The notes beneath the pieces were generated by a model. The model ran no database searches and was not told where the DNA came from. It worked only from the letters and a program-made list of their open reading frames with translations. From Camillea tinctor (taxonomy: Eukaryota > Ascomycota > Sordariomycetes > Xylariales > Xylariaceae): DNA of 64,000 bases. The position numbers and the translations under genes were made by a program. The stretch covers positions 620,001 through 684,000 of the forward strand of contig MU394057.1 of assembly GCA_022578605.1 (NCBI GenBank). Reading direction: 5' to 3'. This document shows positions 1 through 10,317 of this stretch, piece after piece. Positions within the stretch are counted from its first letter, which is position 1; each line of letters begins with the position of its first letter.

Positions 1-1321
1 ACGCTGGCGGTTCGGACTTACGGACCTAGGCTTTGGTTCGCATTCATCACGTTCAGCTTCGGTCTGATCACTATGTGCACTGCCTTCATTCAGACATGGC
101 AACAAATGATTGCCTTGAGAGTCCTCCTTGGTATGGCTATGAGGTGAGTTTGCACCACACTCTGTTGCCGGAAGAGCCGGTCGCTTTTATAGTCAAGTGC
201 TCTTTGTAGGCTTATATATCATCTGCTAACATATTCATAGTATGTCACACGATCCCTACTCACCATGATTCATTGATACCCTCGTATCTTAAGGTAGTTT
301 TTAGTACTAACGTTTAGTAGGTGGTATATACCCGGGATTGACTTACTTGATTTCTACGTGGTATCCGAGAAGGGAGCAGCAGACACGCTTCGCATTTCTA
401 CAGACCGGAGAAGTGATTATCCTTGCCACCGGAAGTATCGTTAATTTCGGCCTGAATCAGTTAGATGGGCGAGGTGGTCTAGCCGGCTGGCGGTACATGT
501 TCTTGGTCCAAGGCATCATATCGATGGTCATTGGATGCGTCACCTATTTTTGGATCGTCGACTTCCCGGAAAATGCGCACCGGTCGTTCTGGTTCCTCAC
601 TGAGGAGGAACAGAAGCTTGCCGTGGCCAGGATTAATGCGGATCGCAAGGACGTTGAACCGGACCCCTTTACTTGGGGGAAAGTGTTCATACATGCAAAA
701 GACCCTAAGATCTACGGCTTTGCTTGCATGTTCTTCTTGCTGAACCTGGTGTCTACGTCGCTGTCGTATTTCCTCCCTATCATCCTACAAACCGGAATGG
801 GATTTAGCGAGAACCAGTCGATCCTACTTTCTGCTCCACCTTACTACTACGCTGTGATACCGGTGCTCCTCTCGTCTTTCGTCGGGGATAAATATCGTCT
901 CAGGGGCCCGGTTATCATATTCAACTGCGTCTGCCTTATTGTCGGATTTTGCATGCTTGGGTTCGCAAGTCAAGTTACTGTACGTTACGTTGGGACTTAT
1001 CTGGCCACTGGCGCATACGTGAGCAACTGGGCTGCCTTGAGCACATATCAAGCAAATAATGTTGCTGGGCAGTGGAAACGCGCTTTCACAGCCGCAGCCG
1101 TGACAGCAATGAATGGTGCTGGAGGTATTGCGGGAAGTTTCATTGTGAGATCGCAGGAAGCACCAAGGTATATAACGGCTATCTGGATATCGATTGGATC
1201 ACACATACTGATCATCGCTATTGTGTGTGGATTCTCTGCCTACTTCGTGATGGCGAATCGAAGAGCAGCAAAGGGGTTGACAACACTAGAAGGAATTGGT
1301 GGGTTCCGGTATACGCTCTAG
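1..1321 (+). CDS. MFS transporter, allantoate permease (Dal5)-like, 5' partial
   Basis: Plasma-membrane major facilitator of the anion:cation symporter (Dal5/allantoate permease) family, probably importing a small organic anion or vitamin-like acid; the substrate cannot be told. The gene runs in from the left edge. A first visible exon (1 to about 130-143) encodes a transmembrane stretch ending in RVLLG. After one or two introns the main exon resumes at about 320 with GGIYPGLTYLISTWYPRRE, the family's typical segment between helices 4 and 5. It continues through several hydrophobic helices to the family-typical end GFRYTL and a stop at 1321. The intron between about 131 and 320 is uncertain: GTGAGT at 144 is the best donor but does not close the frame onto the acceptor near 317/320 without a micro-exon, whereas GTATGG at 131 does close. 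It is convergent with the ferric reductase. Family assignment is firm; substrate is unknown. Confidence 0.85.
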
Positions 1322-1580
1322 AGTGGTTGGTTTTAGAACGCAATAGATAACGACGGATTACGAAGGTAATGAAAAAAAAAATGAATATGAATGCACGATT
1401 GGGGAAAATACCTATGGAGCAATACCTCTACACGCTATGATCAAACCAACAGTCTAGTTATATATCCATGGAAACGCCGACGATATACCCAAACGGCTGC
1501 CAACACCATGCAACGCCACAATTTCCCTTCAAAAAATATACCCAATAATAAACCAGTGAACCCACCCCGAATCTACTGTC

Positions 1581-3500
1581 TTACCACCCGAACTTCTCTA
1601 CTCTAAGGTTGATGTTGGCTCCTGATTTGGCCATTGTAGCACATGCATTTCTAACCGATCTATTGAGACCATCTGGGCCAGAAACTACCATACCAATTTC
1701 CCCCTGTGCCGTTGCTGTCAAGTCATCAATGTACGCTGAAATATCTGGCCTGCCTACTTCTTGGGTTGGTTCTGGTATCGTGATATGAACACCCGCATCG
1801 CGTAGCTCGTTTATTCTCTCCATTGGGACCCAGTGACGTTGGGGTCTGGAATGAATCACCCAGAGCAGATGCACAGCCCTCCTTCCTCGATGGACATGCG
1901 CAAGATCCCAGGCCATGGGGAAAACAACTGCGATCCCTGAACCGCCAGCTATGAGGACGGCGTTCTCGCTTGCTCGGAGCATGTTGAGAGGATCGGAAGA
2001 GCCATACGGGCCCTCCAGCCTTACAGGAACCGTAGCATTCAAGCAAGCATACTGAAGTAGATCATATGTGAACCCAGACTGTACTCGAATAAGTAGATTA
2101 AGCCAGGCATGTTTGGGTGAGCCAGTAGATGTCATGTCTGGAGCCGCCGACGAGATTGTGAAAGGATGTGCTTGGAGGCCATGGCCCCGACCTAGGCTTG
2201 GAATTGATATAAAAACATGGTCGGCCGGATGCCAGCCATGCATAATGTTTTGACGAGCCATATTGAAACACCCTCCTTTCCTTTCCGACCGCGGAATGTC
2301 CCAGTCTGCCGAAAGCATTAAGGTCATGCCGTCCTCTAGGACAGTGAGATCGGCGTTGATGTATGCTGATTTCACACCTAGCCTCCACACGATCCGATCA
2401 ACTAAGAAGATCACCAAGGCCATGCATATGTACGGCCGACTCGTAAAGAAGTGCAACCACAGAAAGGCTAACGCTGCTATCTGCAGAAAGACGTGCGACG
2501 CTAGGAACACCTCGTAAAACCGCTCACGGAAGCTGCCGAGCGATGTAAAGTACAGCAGCTCATACGCGACGTAAGCACCGATCCCCAGGTAAATCACCGG
2601 CTCCATGAAATAGTGCCGGGCATCGAACGCGATGAGCCAGTCGGGCGAAAGGCAAAATCTCCACACCAGCATGCCCGCGAAATGCACGAAGGCCTCGAAG
2701 CACATGAGCTCGCCGACGCGGCGGTGGTAGATGTTGAGCGCCTCGTACGAGTGGCCCGTCAGCAGCTTCAGGGGCTGGTTCTTGGCGGCGAGGAGGTACA
2801 GGATCGGCAGGTTGACGATGAACACGAAGCCCGCACGGTCCGCGAAGGCGAAGAAGAACCTGGCCTCGAGCGGGAGCCTGTACAGGTGGAAGAAGACGTT
2901 GAGCCCCAGGAACGTGCATACGAAGAGCGATGTGCCGTTCGAGGGCAGAGTCCGGTTGATCAGCGGGATCGGTCGCGGCTGGTAGATCAACCATGATCTT
3001 AGAACCGCCATCGGGCCTGCCTGCGTCCTCCTTTGGCGTATCTGGTTTCCTAGGAGAGGTTGTCGTTCTACGTCCGAATCAGCAGTTTTAAGGCTGTTCT
3101 GCGAAATAGAAGAAGATCCTTCAAAAGTGCTGCTCGAAGAAGACCCAGAGTCGCTACCGCCAATTTCGGGTTGGTTCCCAAGGTTTGGAGGGACACTCGT
3201 GTTTTCTTCCTCGATTGCCCGCCATTTTTTCTTTTCTCGAAATGTCCCGTATGCGTGTGATAATGTGAATATGACAAGCACAGCTAATAAGACAATATTA
3301 TAACAGGAAACGATGAGACGGCCCTCGAGGATATAGAAGATCAGTTCGCGAATATATTGAAGCTTATCGGGATCGTTGGGAATTTGCCGACCAGAAGCTG
3401 TCGATACATCTTCGGGTGAAAGGGTAAAACGAGAGGCTCGAAGACTATCGCGGAGAATTTCGAGTGCCCATCCTCGGCCGTTGTCGTCGATATTGTTCAT
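1581..3500 (-). CDS. Ferric reductase-like transmembrane flavocytochrome (FRE family)
   Basis: Single-exon, 639 aa membrane oxidoreductase that moves electrons from NADPH through FAD and two b-hemes across the membrane, usually to reduce Fe(III) or Cu(II) before uptake. An N-terminal membrane segment is followed by a Ser-rich hydrophilic loop (about 100-170). The ferric-reductase core has two H-x13-H heme pairs, H259/H273 and H336/H350. The FAD-binding motif HPFTI lies at 445-449, the NAD(P)-binding motif AGGSGIA at about 518-524, a GPDGL motif near the end, and the C-terminus EKFGW is typical of fungal Fre proteins. The start at 3500 gives a natural length. It is divergent from the DUF218 gene, sharing a 490 bp promoter that holds a perfect iron-type GATA site. 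A NADPH oxidase is less likely because of the C-terminus and the Ser-rich loop. No metabolite-cluster role is shown. Confidence 0.9.
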   Translation of the reverse strand: MNNIDDNGRGWALEILRDSLRASRFTLSPEDVSTASGRQIPNDPDKLQYIRELIFYILEGRLIVSCYNIVLLAVLVIFTLSHAYGTFREKKKWRAIEEENTSVPPNLGNQPEIGGSDSGSSSSSTFEGSSSISQNSLKTADSDVERQPLLGNQIRQRRTQAGPMAVLRSWLIYQPRPIPLINRTLPSNGTSLFVCTFLGLNVFFHLYRLPLEARFFFAFADRAGFVFIVNLPILYLLAAKNQPLKLLTGHSYEALNIYHRRVGELMCFEAFVHFAGMLVWRFCLSPDWLIAFDARHYFMEPVIYLGIGAYVAYELLYFTSLGSFRERFYEVFLASHVFLQIAALAFLWLHFFTSRPYICMALVIFLVDRIVWRLGVKSAYINADLTVLEDGMTLMLSADWDIPRSERKGGCFNMARQNIMHGWHPADHVFISIPSLGRGHGLQAHPFTISSAAPDMTSTGSPKHAWLNLLIRVQSGFTYDLLQYACLNATVPVRLEGPYGSSDPLNMLRASENAVLIAGGSGIAVVFPMAWDLAHVHRGRRAVHLLWVIHSRPQRHWVPMERINELRDAGVHITIPEPTQEVGRPDISAYIDDLTATAQGEIGMVVSGPDGLNRSVRNACATMAKSGANINLRVEKFGW

Positions 3501-3535
3501 CGTGGACTCGAACCACCATGAATCCGTCTAAATAA

Positions 3536-3570
3536 CAGTCTAGATAGAGTCTAGATAGAGTCTAAATAGG
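3536..3570. repeat. Short direct repeat AGTCTAGATAG in ferric reductase leader
   Basis: Three nearly identical 13-14 bp units (agtctagatag / agtctagatag / agtctaaatag) sit just upstream of the ferric reductase start codon. This could be simple slippage or part of the 5' leader; no known binding site is recognised. Confidence 0.5.
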
Positions 3571-3598
3571 TATAAACTCTGGAAAGTTGGACAGGATC

Positions 3599-3607
3599 TT
3601 ATCAGAT
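3599..3607 (-). promoter_or_regulatory. Iron-type GATA factor site (ATCWGATAA) upstream of ferric reductase
   Basis: The plus strand reads TTATCAGAT, which on the coding strand of the ferric reductase is ATCTGATAA, an exact match to the ATCWGATAA element bound by SreA/Sre1-type siderophore GATA repressors. It lies about 100 bp upstream of the start codon at 3500. Two further GATAA cores follow within 25 bp (about 3613-3627). Sequence match is direct; function is inferred. Confidence 0.55.
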
Positions 3608-3990
3608 TGATTGATAATCTTGATAATCTGTAACTGTGGGACTATCCATGGATCCGACCTCGCAGCTCGTGCGGTAGCTTGGCAGGTTAAAGGAGTTGGG
3701 CGGACAGGGTGGAGTCTAGACCACCCCTGATCCCCTGACCCCTGACTCTCATGACTGATTCGTCCCTATTCAGCTTTCTGTACCTAAATCCCACCGGACA
3801 TAGTCTTGTTAATGTGCTCACGCGGGTCGATTATGTCTCCGTGGCCTTTGGGCAATCTCTCCGACGGATATCAACAAGCCACTCGTAGCAATTCCCGGAA
3901 TCTACGTCTGCACACACATATAGCTGTGTACACTGGGTTACACTGTTATCGCTAATACGGAACCAATAACAGAGGCAGAGACTAGGCAGC

Positions 3991-4668
3991 ATGGGCAGTA
4001 AAGCCACAGTTGTGAATGAATCACAACATATCACGGAAGATGGGGAGATTCTTTATGAATATCTCCAACTCCATATGACCCTAGACCAAAAGGTGGATGC
4101 AGTGTTCTGTCTGTGCAGTTTGGACACACGGGTAGCAGAACGTGCTGCCCAACTATTCTTAGAAGGCTATGGGGACTATCTCATCTTCTCCGGTGGGGTA
4201 GGGAGACTAACTCAAGGCCGTTTCAACAAACCGGAGGCTCTCGTCTTTGCAGACATAGCGCTCCGGCTAGGAGTTCCGGAAGAGAAGCTTATAGTGGAAC
4301 CTATATCAACTAACACGGGCGAGAACGTCCGTTTCACGCACGCATTGCTACGGGAGAGGGGACTCCATCTACGCTCATTCCTCTTGGTTCAGAAGCCGTA
4401 TATGGAACGACGTACTTATGCTACGTTTAAGAAGCAATGGCCCGACCCAGACACTGAAATCCTGGTCACATCACCAAGACTGAGCTGGCACGAATACCCG
4501 AACAGCGAGAATCCAAAAGATCTTGTTCTGAACATTGCTGTCGGTGATCTGCTCCGAATAAAAGAATATCCAGCTAAGGGCTTTCAAATTGCCCAGGAGA
4601 TTCCCGAACATGTCTGGCAAGCCGCACAACGGCTCATCCGTGCAGGCTATACTGCCCATCTTCTTTGA
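3991..4668 (+). CDS. DUF218 / YdcF-SanA-like domain protein
   Basis: Single-exon, 225 aa protein of the DUF218 (ElyC/SanA/YdcF) family, a Rossmann-like fold also found in bacteria whose biochemical role in fungi is not settled. Visible family features are the early strand DAVFCLCSLDTRV, the glycine motif LIFSGGVGR at about 64-72, the segment EEKLIVEPISTNTGENV with the conserved N-T-x-E-N core at about 108-114, and a late LLVQKPYMERRTYATF block that matches the family's 'MxRR' region. There is no signal peptide or membrane helix, so it is probably cytosolic. The start at 3991 is the first in-frame Met. It is divergent from the ferric reductase and tail-to-tail with the FAD monooxygenase, with only 10 bp between the two stop codons, so the 3' UTRs must overlap. 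Family call is good, function unknown. Confidence 0.85.
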   Translation: MGSKATVVNESQHITEDGEILYEYLQLHMTLDQKVDAVFCLCSLDTRVAERAAQLFLEGYGDYLIFSGGVGRLTQGRFNKPEALVFADIALRLGVPEEKLIVEPISTNTGENVRFTHALLRERGLHLRSFLLVQKPYMERRTYATFKKQWPDPDTEILVTSPRLSWHEYPNSENPKDLVLNIAVGDLLRIKEYPAKGFQIAQEIPEHVWQAAQRLIRAGYTAHLL

Positions 4669-4678
4669 CCATATTTCT

Positions 4679-6204
4679 CTATAGGTGTGAGCGATGATCG
4701 CGCATGGCTGTCGCCGCCAACTCCTGCCAGTTCTCGATAGTCTCTCGCATAACGTCAACTCCCCACATGAACTGGTTCCATCCTCTATCGTTCCAGCGAT
4801 CGGGATTTTGACCATCACCTCGACTAGCAGCCATTATGGCCCGGTCTCTTTCCCTCTGTTCTTCCCCATCTGGAAGATGCAAGTTCTTCCCGGTTGCTGT
4901 CGCACTAGCCTGAATTTTCTCACCGCGGTCCTTTCTTACGGCTTCGTATACCTTGAGAGCTAACTCCACGTCATCGGTGCAGGTGAAAGCTGTCGTTAGA
5001 GTGCCGGCGTCTTCTATTGCGTTAGCAGCCCCTTGGGCTACGAAAGGGAGCATGAGGTGGCACGAATCTCCAGTTAGGGCTACCCGTCCTTTCACCCAAC
5101 ACGGGAGCGGTGGGAGGTCGTGCATAGGTGTTTCTAGTATCTCGGATTCCGCGGCGTTATCAATGAGACCTTGGACCACTGATGACCACCTGCTAAAGAA
5201 CTGACGCATTTCATCTTTGCTTCCACGCCTTGTCCATGAAAGTTTCGGTTCGTCGCACGCATCCGGTCCTAGTATACTACTTGAATCGTTAGAGCGCAGT
5301 AGAACGACGTTATATACAGAGTTATTCCTTAATGGATAAGCCATGATGTGGCCTCCTGGCCCCATATATCGCAAGCCCATATTCTCTTCGAAGAGAGTTG
5401 AGATCCGGTCGTCGTTCTGAACTAGCTCTCTCGGTAGCAAAATTCGATATGCAATCGCGCCTGTAGGGGTGAGCCGGTCATCGTGATGGCACGCGGCCGC
5501 GATCTGTCTGCGAATCGTAGAATTCATACCATCTGCCGCTATGATCACATCACCTCCAAACCACATTTGCGCGCCTTCGTGGTCTACCAACACCTGCGGT
5601 TCGAAATCCGAGTTGACTTCTAAAACCTTGTGATTCGTCAATAGCATACCACCACATTTTCGGAAAGCTCTTAAAAGGATGTCTTGGAGATCTGCCCGGT
5701 GGATGACGGCGATCGGCGCATTGTACTCCTTCTGAACATGCGATAGCGAAATAGACCCGAGCTCATGGTCGCTGTCGTATCTCCTATGATCCTCTTAGCT
5801 GTTAAAGATCATTAGACTTGGTTAATCTTGATTGCTAGCCTCCATTTATTGTTCCCTCTTTATACAGCAACCCCCCCTTTTCGCCTTTGCCTCCATATAC
5901 CGATTCCTGGCATCCGAGCGCATCCTTACCTCAAACTGTTTCTCTCAAGTACGCATGCGTGGCCCATGACCTCTTCGAGAACACCAAAGCGGCGCAATAT
6001 ACGTGCTGCATTCGGTGCAACCTGGATTCCAGCCCCGACTTCTGTGATCTGCTCGACCTTCTCGAGTATTATAACCTCGTGTCCTGTCCTACGCATTCCT
6101 AAACCCACAGCAAGCCCCCCAATACCGGCTCCAACAACAATAACTTTGAGAGGCTTAGCGGCACGCCTCCCCGAGAAAATATCGTCCTCAGAATGAAATT
6201 CCAT
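4679..6204 (-). CDS. FAD-dependent monooxygenase, salicylate hydroxylase-like
   Basis: Group A flavoprotein hydroxylase of about 459 aa in two exons (6204-5930 and 5783-4679). The 146 bp GTAAGG...CATAG intron closes in frame across a split Arg codon. The FAD-binding Rossmann motif VVGAGIGGLAVGL sits at about residues 22-34. The middle region carries VIIAADGMNSTIR (the DG motif that touches FAD and NADPH). The second FAD motif ALTGDSCHLMLPFVAQGAANAIEDA (G-D segment) follows. This is the aromatic-ring hydroxylase layout (salicylate hydroxylase, FAD_binding_3). No signal peptide; probably cytosolic. A TATAAATA box lies 57 bp upstream of the ATG. Such enzymes occur both in aromatic catabolism and in polyketide tailoring. 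A role with the PKS 18 kb away is possible but unsupported beyond proximity. Confidence 0.88.
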
Positions 6205-6260
6205 TTTGTTCGTATACTTTACTTGACCAAGCTACCAACGCTGTTGCGGTCATCACTCCG

Positions 6261-6268
6261 TATTTATA
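6261..6268 (-). promoter_or_regulatory. TATA box of the FAD monooxygenase gene
   Basis: TATAAATA on the minus strand, 57 bp upstream of the ATG at 6204, at the distance expected for a fungal core promoter with a short 5' leader. Confidence 0.5.
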
Positions 6269-8275
6269 CCCCACGACTAGGACTACAGCGCCCCGAGATC
6301 ACCCAAGAAACCACCTACCAATCGTAATAGTCACGGCTATACGCTCACCGAGGAGCAGATCCGGAGAATCATACCTCAGCCTCATCCCTTCCTATCAGCA
6401 ACAACTCAGCACGCCACCTTGGTTGCATCCTGAATACACTAAGCGAATCTGTACTACCCGGGAATGACAGTCCAAGACAGCATACCCGGGCGGCTACATT
6501 TACATGAAGCATGGGCGTACTGTCATGCACGCTCTGGTGTCCTTTGCACTTTCTCCTTTCGGTAGTGACCTCGACTCAGACAGCTGAGTGAATACAGCCG
6601 ATGGCGAATGATTGGTGGCCCTCGACGCCTTCGGCCGGTCTGTCGTCAAGCCACGCGGATCCTTCCCATATCTCACTGATCTTGTGAAACAGGCGATCCA
6701 GGTGACTGGAAACTGGTCAAATATCAACCGCCGCGGGTAGTTACTTCGGGAGGAAGATTAAGTTTGAGTGAGCAGGGCGAGACACGGGATCGGTAATGTC
6801 TTCAGTAAACCAAGAGGCGTTGCAAGGGGGCTCGGGCCAAATGAATGTAACCTGAGCGTCCGGGTACTGACGACGACACAGAGAGATATAAGAGGAAAGG
6901 AAAGGTCTTCTTACCGACAAAATATATCACTGCGGCTTCTATGGTTCGATGTTCTCGCGTAATTTATAGTTTTGGGAATGGCTGTTGGCACCATAGCACT
7001 TTGTTAATTCCTTGATTGATATTTATGCAACCCGCTATGACCATCCACTCGTGTTGACCCTATAAGATATTGATGGCTGTCGTTCCACACTGCCGATTCT
7101 ACCCAGTCTGGCTACTTTCCTATTTGTTCATAAACCCTCGTCGTCATCTGTACCATGTATATTGAGCCTTGTTTGTATGTATGCATTTTGCTTTTTATCA
7201 TGTACGTACTAACTTGTTTCTCTGTGACGTGCTTGGGTTTTGGATTTGCCAATTCTGCGTCTGACTTCTTGATTCATACAGTTTTGGTCTCGTCATTCTC
7301 CGAAAATGTCTCAAATGTGACATCTTCCTCCCACCTCCATTTCCTTTTCCCACCTTCATTAAACACAATATCTGCAAATATGTCCACACAACGGATACCA
7401 TGATTGTCTGTAGGGTGGGTAAATTAAAACTAATAAATCCAAAACCTCCCTGTTAAGTATAGCACCTAACTTGATTATTTGCAATGAAGACAATCCTTGG
7501 GGCTGATAGCTTAGCACATGATACAGGGTTGGCATCAATATTTCAGATACAATATTCTAGCAGTTTGGATGATGATGAGTATGACGGACCTTAAATCGTG
7601 GAATCGACAACCTTTCAAATCTTTGAGGCGACACTCTTAGTATTAATTCCATTAGAAACCTAGCTTCCAGCGTTGCTAGAATTTGAGCGATCGTGGCCCT
7701 ATATGAATCTAGAATTCACTTTCAGTTTCTTCAGCGCATTGAAACAACTGAAGGATACTAGTTTGGACCATTTATACGCAACACTCGTATTCTGCTGGCA
7801 GAGGAAATCTTCTAGTATCTTATAATACGATCGCAATTCTTCTACTATCCGCTCGTGATTTCCACGTTGAGCCAAACCCAACCAAGCTCTTTCACAGCTG
7901 AATGACTTTAGTTTCCCTTATATACGTACCTAGCTTCCGGAAATAAATCCTAATCTGTAAGTTAATATTTGGACTTCGTAACCCCAGTGGATTTAACGGG
8001 ACAGTACTTCTAATTTAGTCGCTTAATGAAACAGTGCTCAAAGCTTCCTTCATGTCGTCCCGTTATAACTTGGTGAACTGGTGTTCTTACCTCGGAACAC
8101 ATTAAAAATACTGATGGCAGATTCTAGAACTATATATAATAGTATGAATAGGTACACGAAGGGATTGGCTCCATTCCTAATTCCGAAACTTCACGCAGCA
8201 CTGGTTCATGGCAACGTCACTTGCGCTCTCAAAGGTTTATTATTATTATTTTGAAAGTTCCAGCTATCGGTAAAG

Positions 8276-8311
8276 AAAAAAAAAAAAGAAAAAAAAAAAG
8301 GGGGGGGGGGG
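8276..8311. repeat. Poly(A)/poly(G) homopolymer tract
   Basis: A run of A with one G interruption followed directly by about 13 G. Such a purine tract is prone to slippage and sequencing error, so its length should not be trusted. Confidence 0.9.
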
Positions 8312-8671
8312 TCAATCAAAGTTTTATTCTTATTATTGGTATAATAGTTGCTGTTAGAAAATAATGTGATGATGCGGACTTGATTGGCTGATTGAAGATG
8401 TAACAGGGAAGATCCCTCTGCTAAGGATACTAACAGTGGGTACGGTACACTATCTATACTTGGTGTGCTTTTTGGCAGGTGTCTGACAGCTGATACCGGT
8501 CTGACAATGAAACTTTTCCTATTCAAAAACTTTTTTCTCTCATTCAATAAACTTCTCAACATTAGTTCTTTGTCATAGTATCGTTACACAGCCATGTATA
8601 TATAAGGGCACCAGCTGTTAACTTCGTTAACAGTTCCTCAATCCTCAATACATCCCAATTACAACACCACA

Positions 8672-8809
8672 ATGACGATACTACGATATCTTTGCTCTCC
8701 CATATTTGTTGCATTCCTTGGGCAATCCGCCGCTTTTTTTCTTCCCTCCCACATTAATCATAATAGGACATGGACAACCTCTCAACCATACTGCGATACA
8801 GAGAAGTAG
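8672..8809 (+). CDS. Possible short secreted peptide or truncated small secreted protein gene
   Basis: A 45-codon reading frame starts with a hydrophobic, signal-peptide-like stretch (LCSPIFVAFLGQSAAFFL) and ends at a TAG. A TATATATAAG element lies about 75 bp upstream, and a C/A-rich leader (acaacaccacaATG) typical of fungal start sites precedes it. Beyond the TAG the same frame stays open for another 29 codons, rich in Ser and Pro, so the stop may have cut a slightly longer small secreted protein. The following DNA is dominated by repeated TTTCCCAT-like words, so the tail may be low-complexity. No family is recognised. It could simply be chance. Confidence 0.3.
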   Translation: MTILRYLCSPIFVAFLGQSAAFFLPSHINHNRTWTTSQPYCDTEK

Positions 8810-9240
8810 AGCTGTACATTCCCTTCCCATTTGAAATTTCCCATTTCCCATATTGCTCCCATAAGAGGAAGTGGTTTTTTTTCTTCCCGCAAATTCCCAT
8901 AATATTTTTTTAAAAAAAGAATTTCTCATGGTTCCCCATAATCGAAAAAAAAAAATCATTTTTTCCCACGAAAACAACGTTCACATTCACTACCATATAA
9001 AATCACGGACTATAATTATTATTTTTTCCCCTTTCCATTCACTCCCATATGGGAATTGCCACGCCAAAAAGTATAAGAGCTGCCGCAGGAACAAAAGTTT
9101 CCAATGGGAATCTGCGGTACCACCGCGGGTTCCTATTGTACAGCCCTACAGAAAAGAGAGGTTAGTTGACAAGGGCCAGTGATGTGATAAGGGCACAGGA
9201 GCCTCTTACCTTGGTAAGGACACCCTGGAAATGCCCATAA

Positions 9241-9915
9241 CTGAGGCTATCAAGCATCGACCTATAAAAACAGGGAATATATCAGCTAAGCTGAGCAGGA
9301 CCTCGGAAGTTAGGGTTTCAGCTTTGAAGCTAGGCTTCTCTGAATTACCACAAGATCTCGTCACTGGATTACACTCGGAAGCGACCTGCCTTTAAAAAAA
9401 GAGTGGCTATTATAAAAGCTAAGCTTTTTACAAGTTACCACAAGATATATTGCCAATGATGACAATTTTGGCAGTGCCAAAGCTGAGGCTATCCGATATC
9501 GACCTAAATTAGCAGGAAATATATATCAGCTAAGCTGAGCAGGACCTCGGAAGTTAGGGTTTCAGCTTTGAAGCTAGGCTTCTCTGAATTACCACAAGAT
9601 CTCGTCACTGGATTACACTCGGAAGCGACCTGCCTTTGAAGGGGGGCTTATCATAGAAGCTAAGCTTTTTACAAGTTACCACAAGATATATTGCCGATGA
9701 TGACAATTTTGGCAGTGCCAAAGCTGAGGCTATCCGATATCGTCCTAAATAAGCAAGAAATGTATATTAGTTGGGTTGAGCAGGGACCTTATAAGTTATG
9801 GCATTATTATCAAAGCTAGGGGTTTTTTTTTTTTTGAATTACCACAAGTTATCATCGTTGGAATTACGCCAGGGGCAGCCTGCCTTTAAGGGGGAGGCCT
9901 ATCATAGAAGCTAAG
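9241..9915. repeat. Three tandem copies of a ~242 bp non-coding repeat
   Basis: Copy 1 starts at 9241, copy 2 at 9483 and copy 3 at 9724; each begins with CTGAGGCTATC. Copies 1 and 2 share a block of more than 100 identical bases running from the TATCAGCTAAGCTGAGCAGG segment to CGACCTGCCTTT, then diverge by small changes. Copy 3 is more divergent, has a poly-T run, and is cut short at about 9915. No open reading frame spans a unit and no transposase is visible. The unit does not resemble 5S rRNA or a tRNA. It stops about 400 bp before the truncated NRPS-like pseudogene. Confidence 0.9.
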
Positions 9916-9951
9916 TGTCACGATGCAAACATTAGGAGGAGGGAAACGATA

Positions 9952-9969
9952 TTGTTGTTGTTGTTGTTG
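9952..9969. repeat. (TTG)6 microsatellite
   Basis: Six perfect TTG repeats in non-coding DNA between the tandem repeat and the pseudogene. Confidence 0.9.
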
Positions 9970-10317
9970 CGCAAAGAACTAAGCTACTTAGGTGACCACG
10001 CAAAGCAGCGTGGCTGATTTCCATACAAACAGCTTCTCTGTTTTGTTTTCTGGACTAAGAGTTCAGCTCTTTAGCTCCTCACAGAAACTTAAGGTAATTG
10101 TCACGTTCTTACAATGAAATCCAAGACGCGAAAGCTCAAGTAATTCATATATTGTGCGTCGTAAAAATTGACTGAGGAGGAAGACAGAGATACCTCACGC
10201 AATCAGGCAATCAGAGGGAAAACTATGTACACAACAATCTAGCATACATGTCGGATGCCCCTGCACAATCTCTACAGTAACAACTGCTAAGCAAGTCAAG
10301 CAGCAGTAGGTAAAACT

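Larger units (their letters stand above)
6205..8671. other. Intergenic, gene-poor
   Basis: Only short, incoherent ORFs on both strands; none shows a recognisable domain or plausible exon structure. From about 7000 on it is AT-rich. The last 400 bp contain a homopolymer run (see 8276-8311) and a TATA-like element near 8597. Confidence 0.6.

Noticed and set aside
3500..3520. tRNA-like B box (GGTTCGAGTCC on the minus strand)
   Set aside because: Only a four-pair T arm forms, no A box or acceptor stem lies upstream, and the match overlaps the ferric reductase start region.
9241..9915. CRISPR array or rDNA spacer as an explanation for the tandem repeat
   Set aside because: Units are about 242 bp with no short direct-repeat/spacer structure, the host is a fungus, and no rRNA sequence is present.
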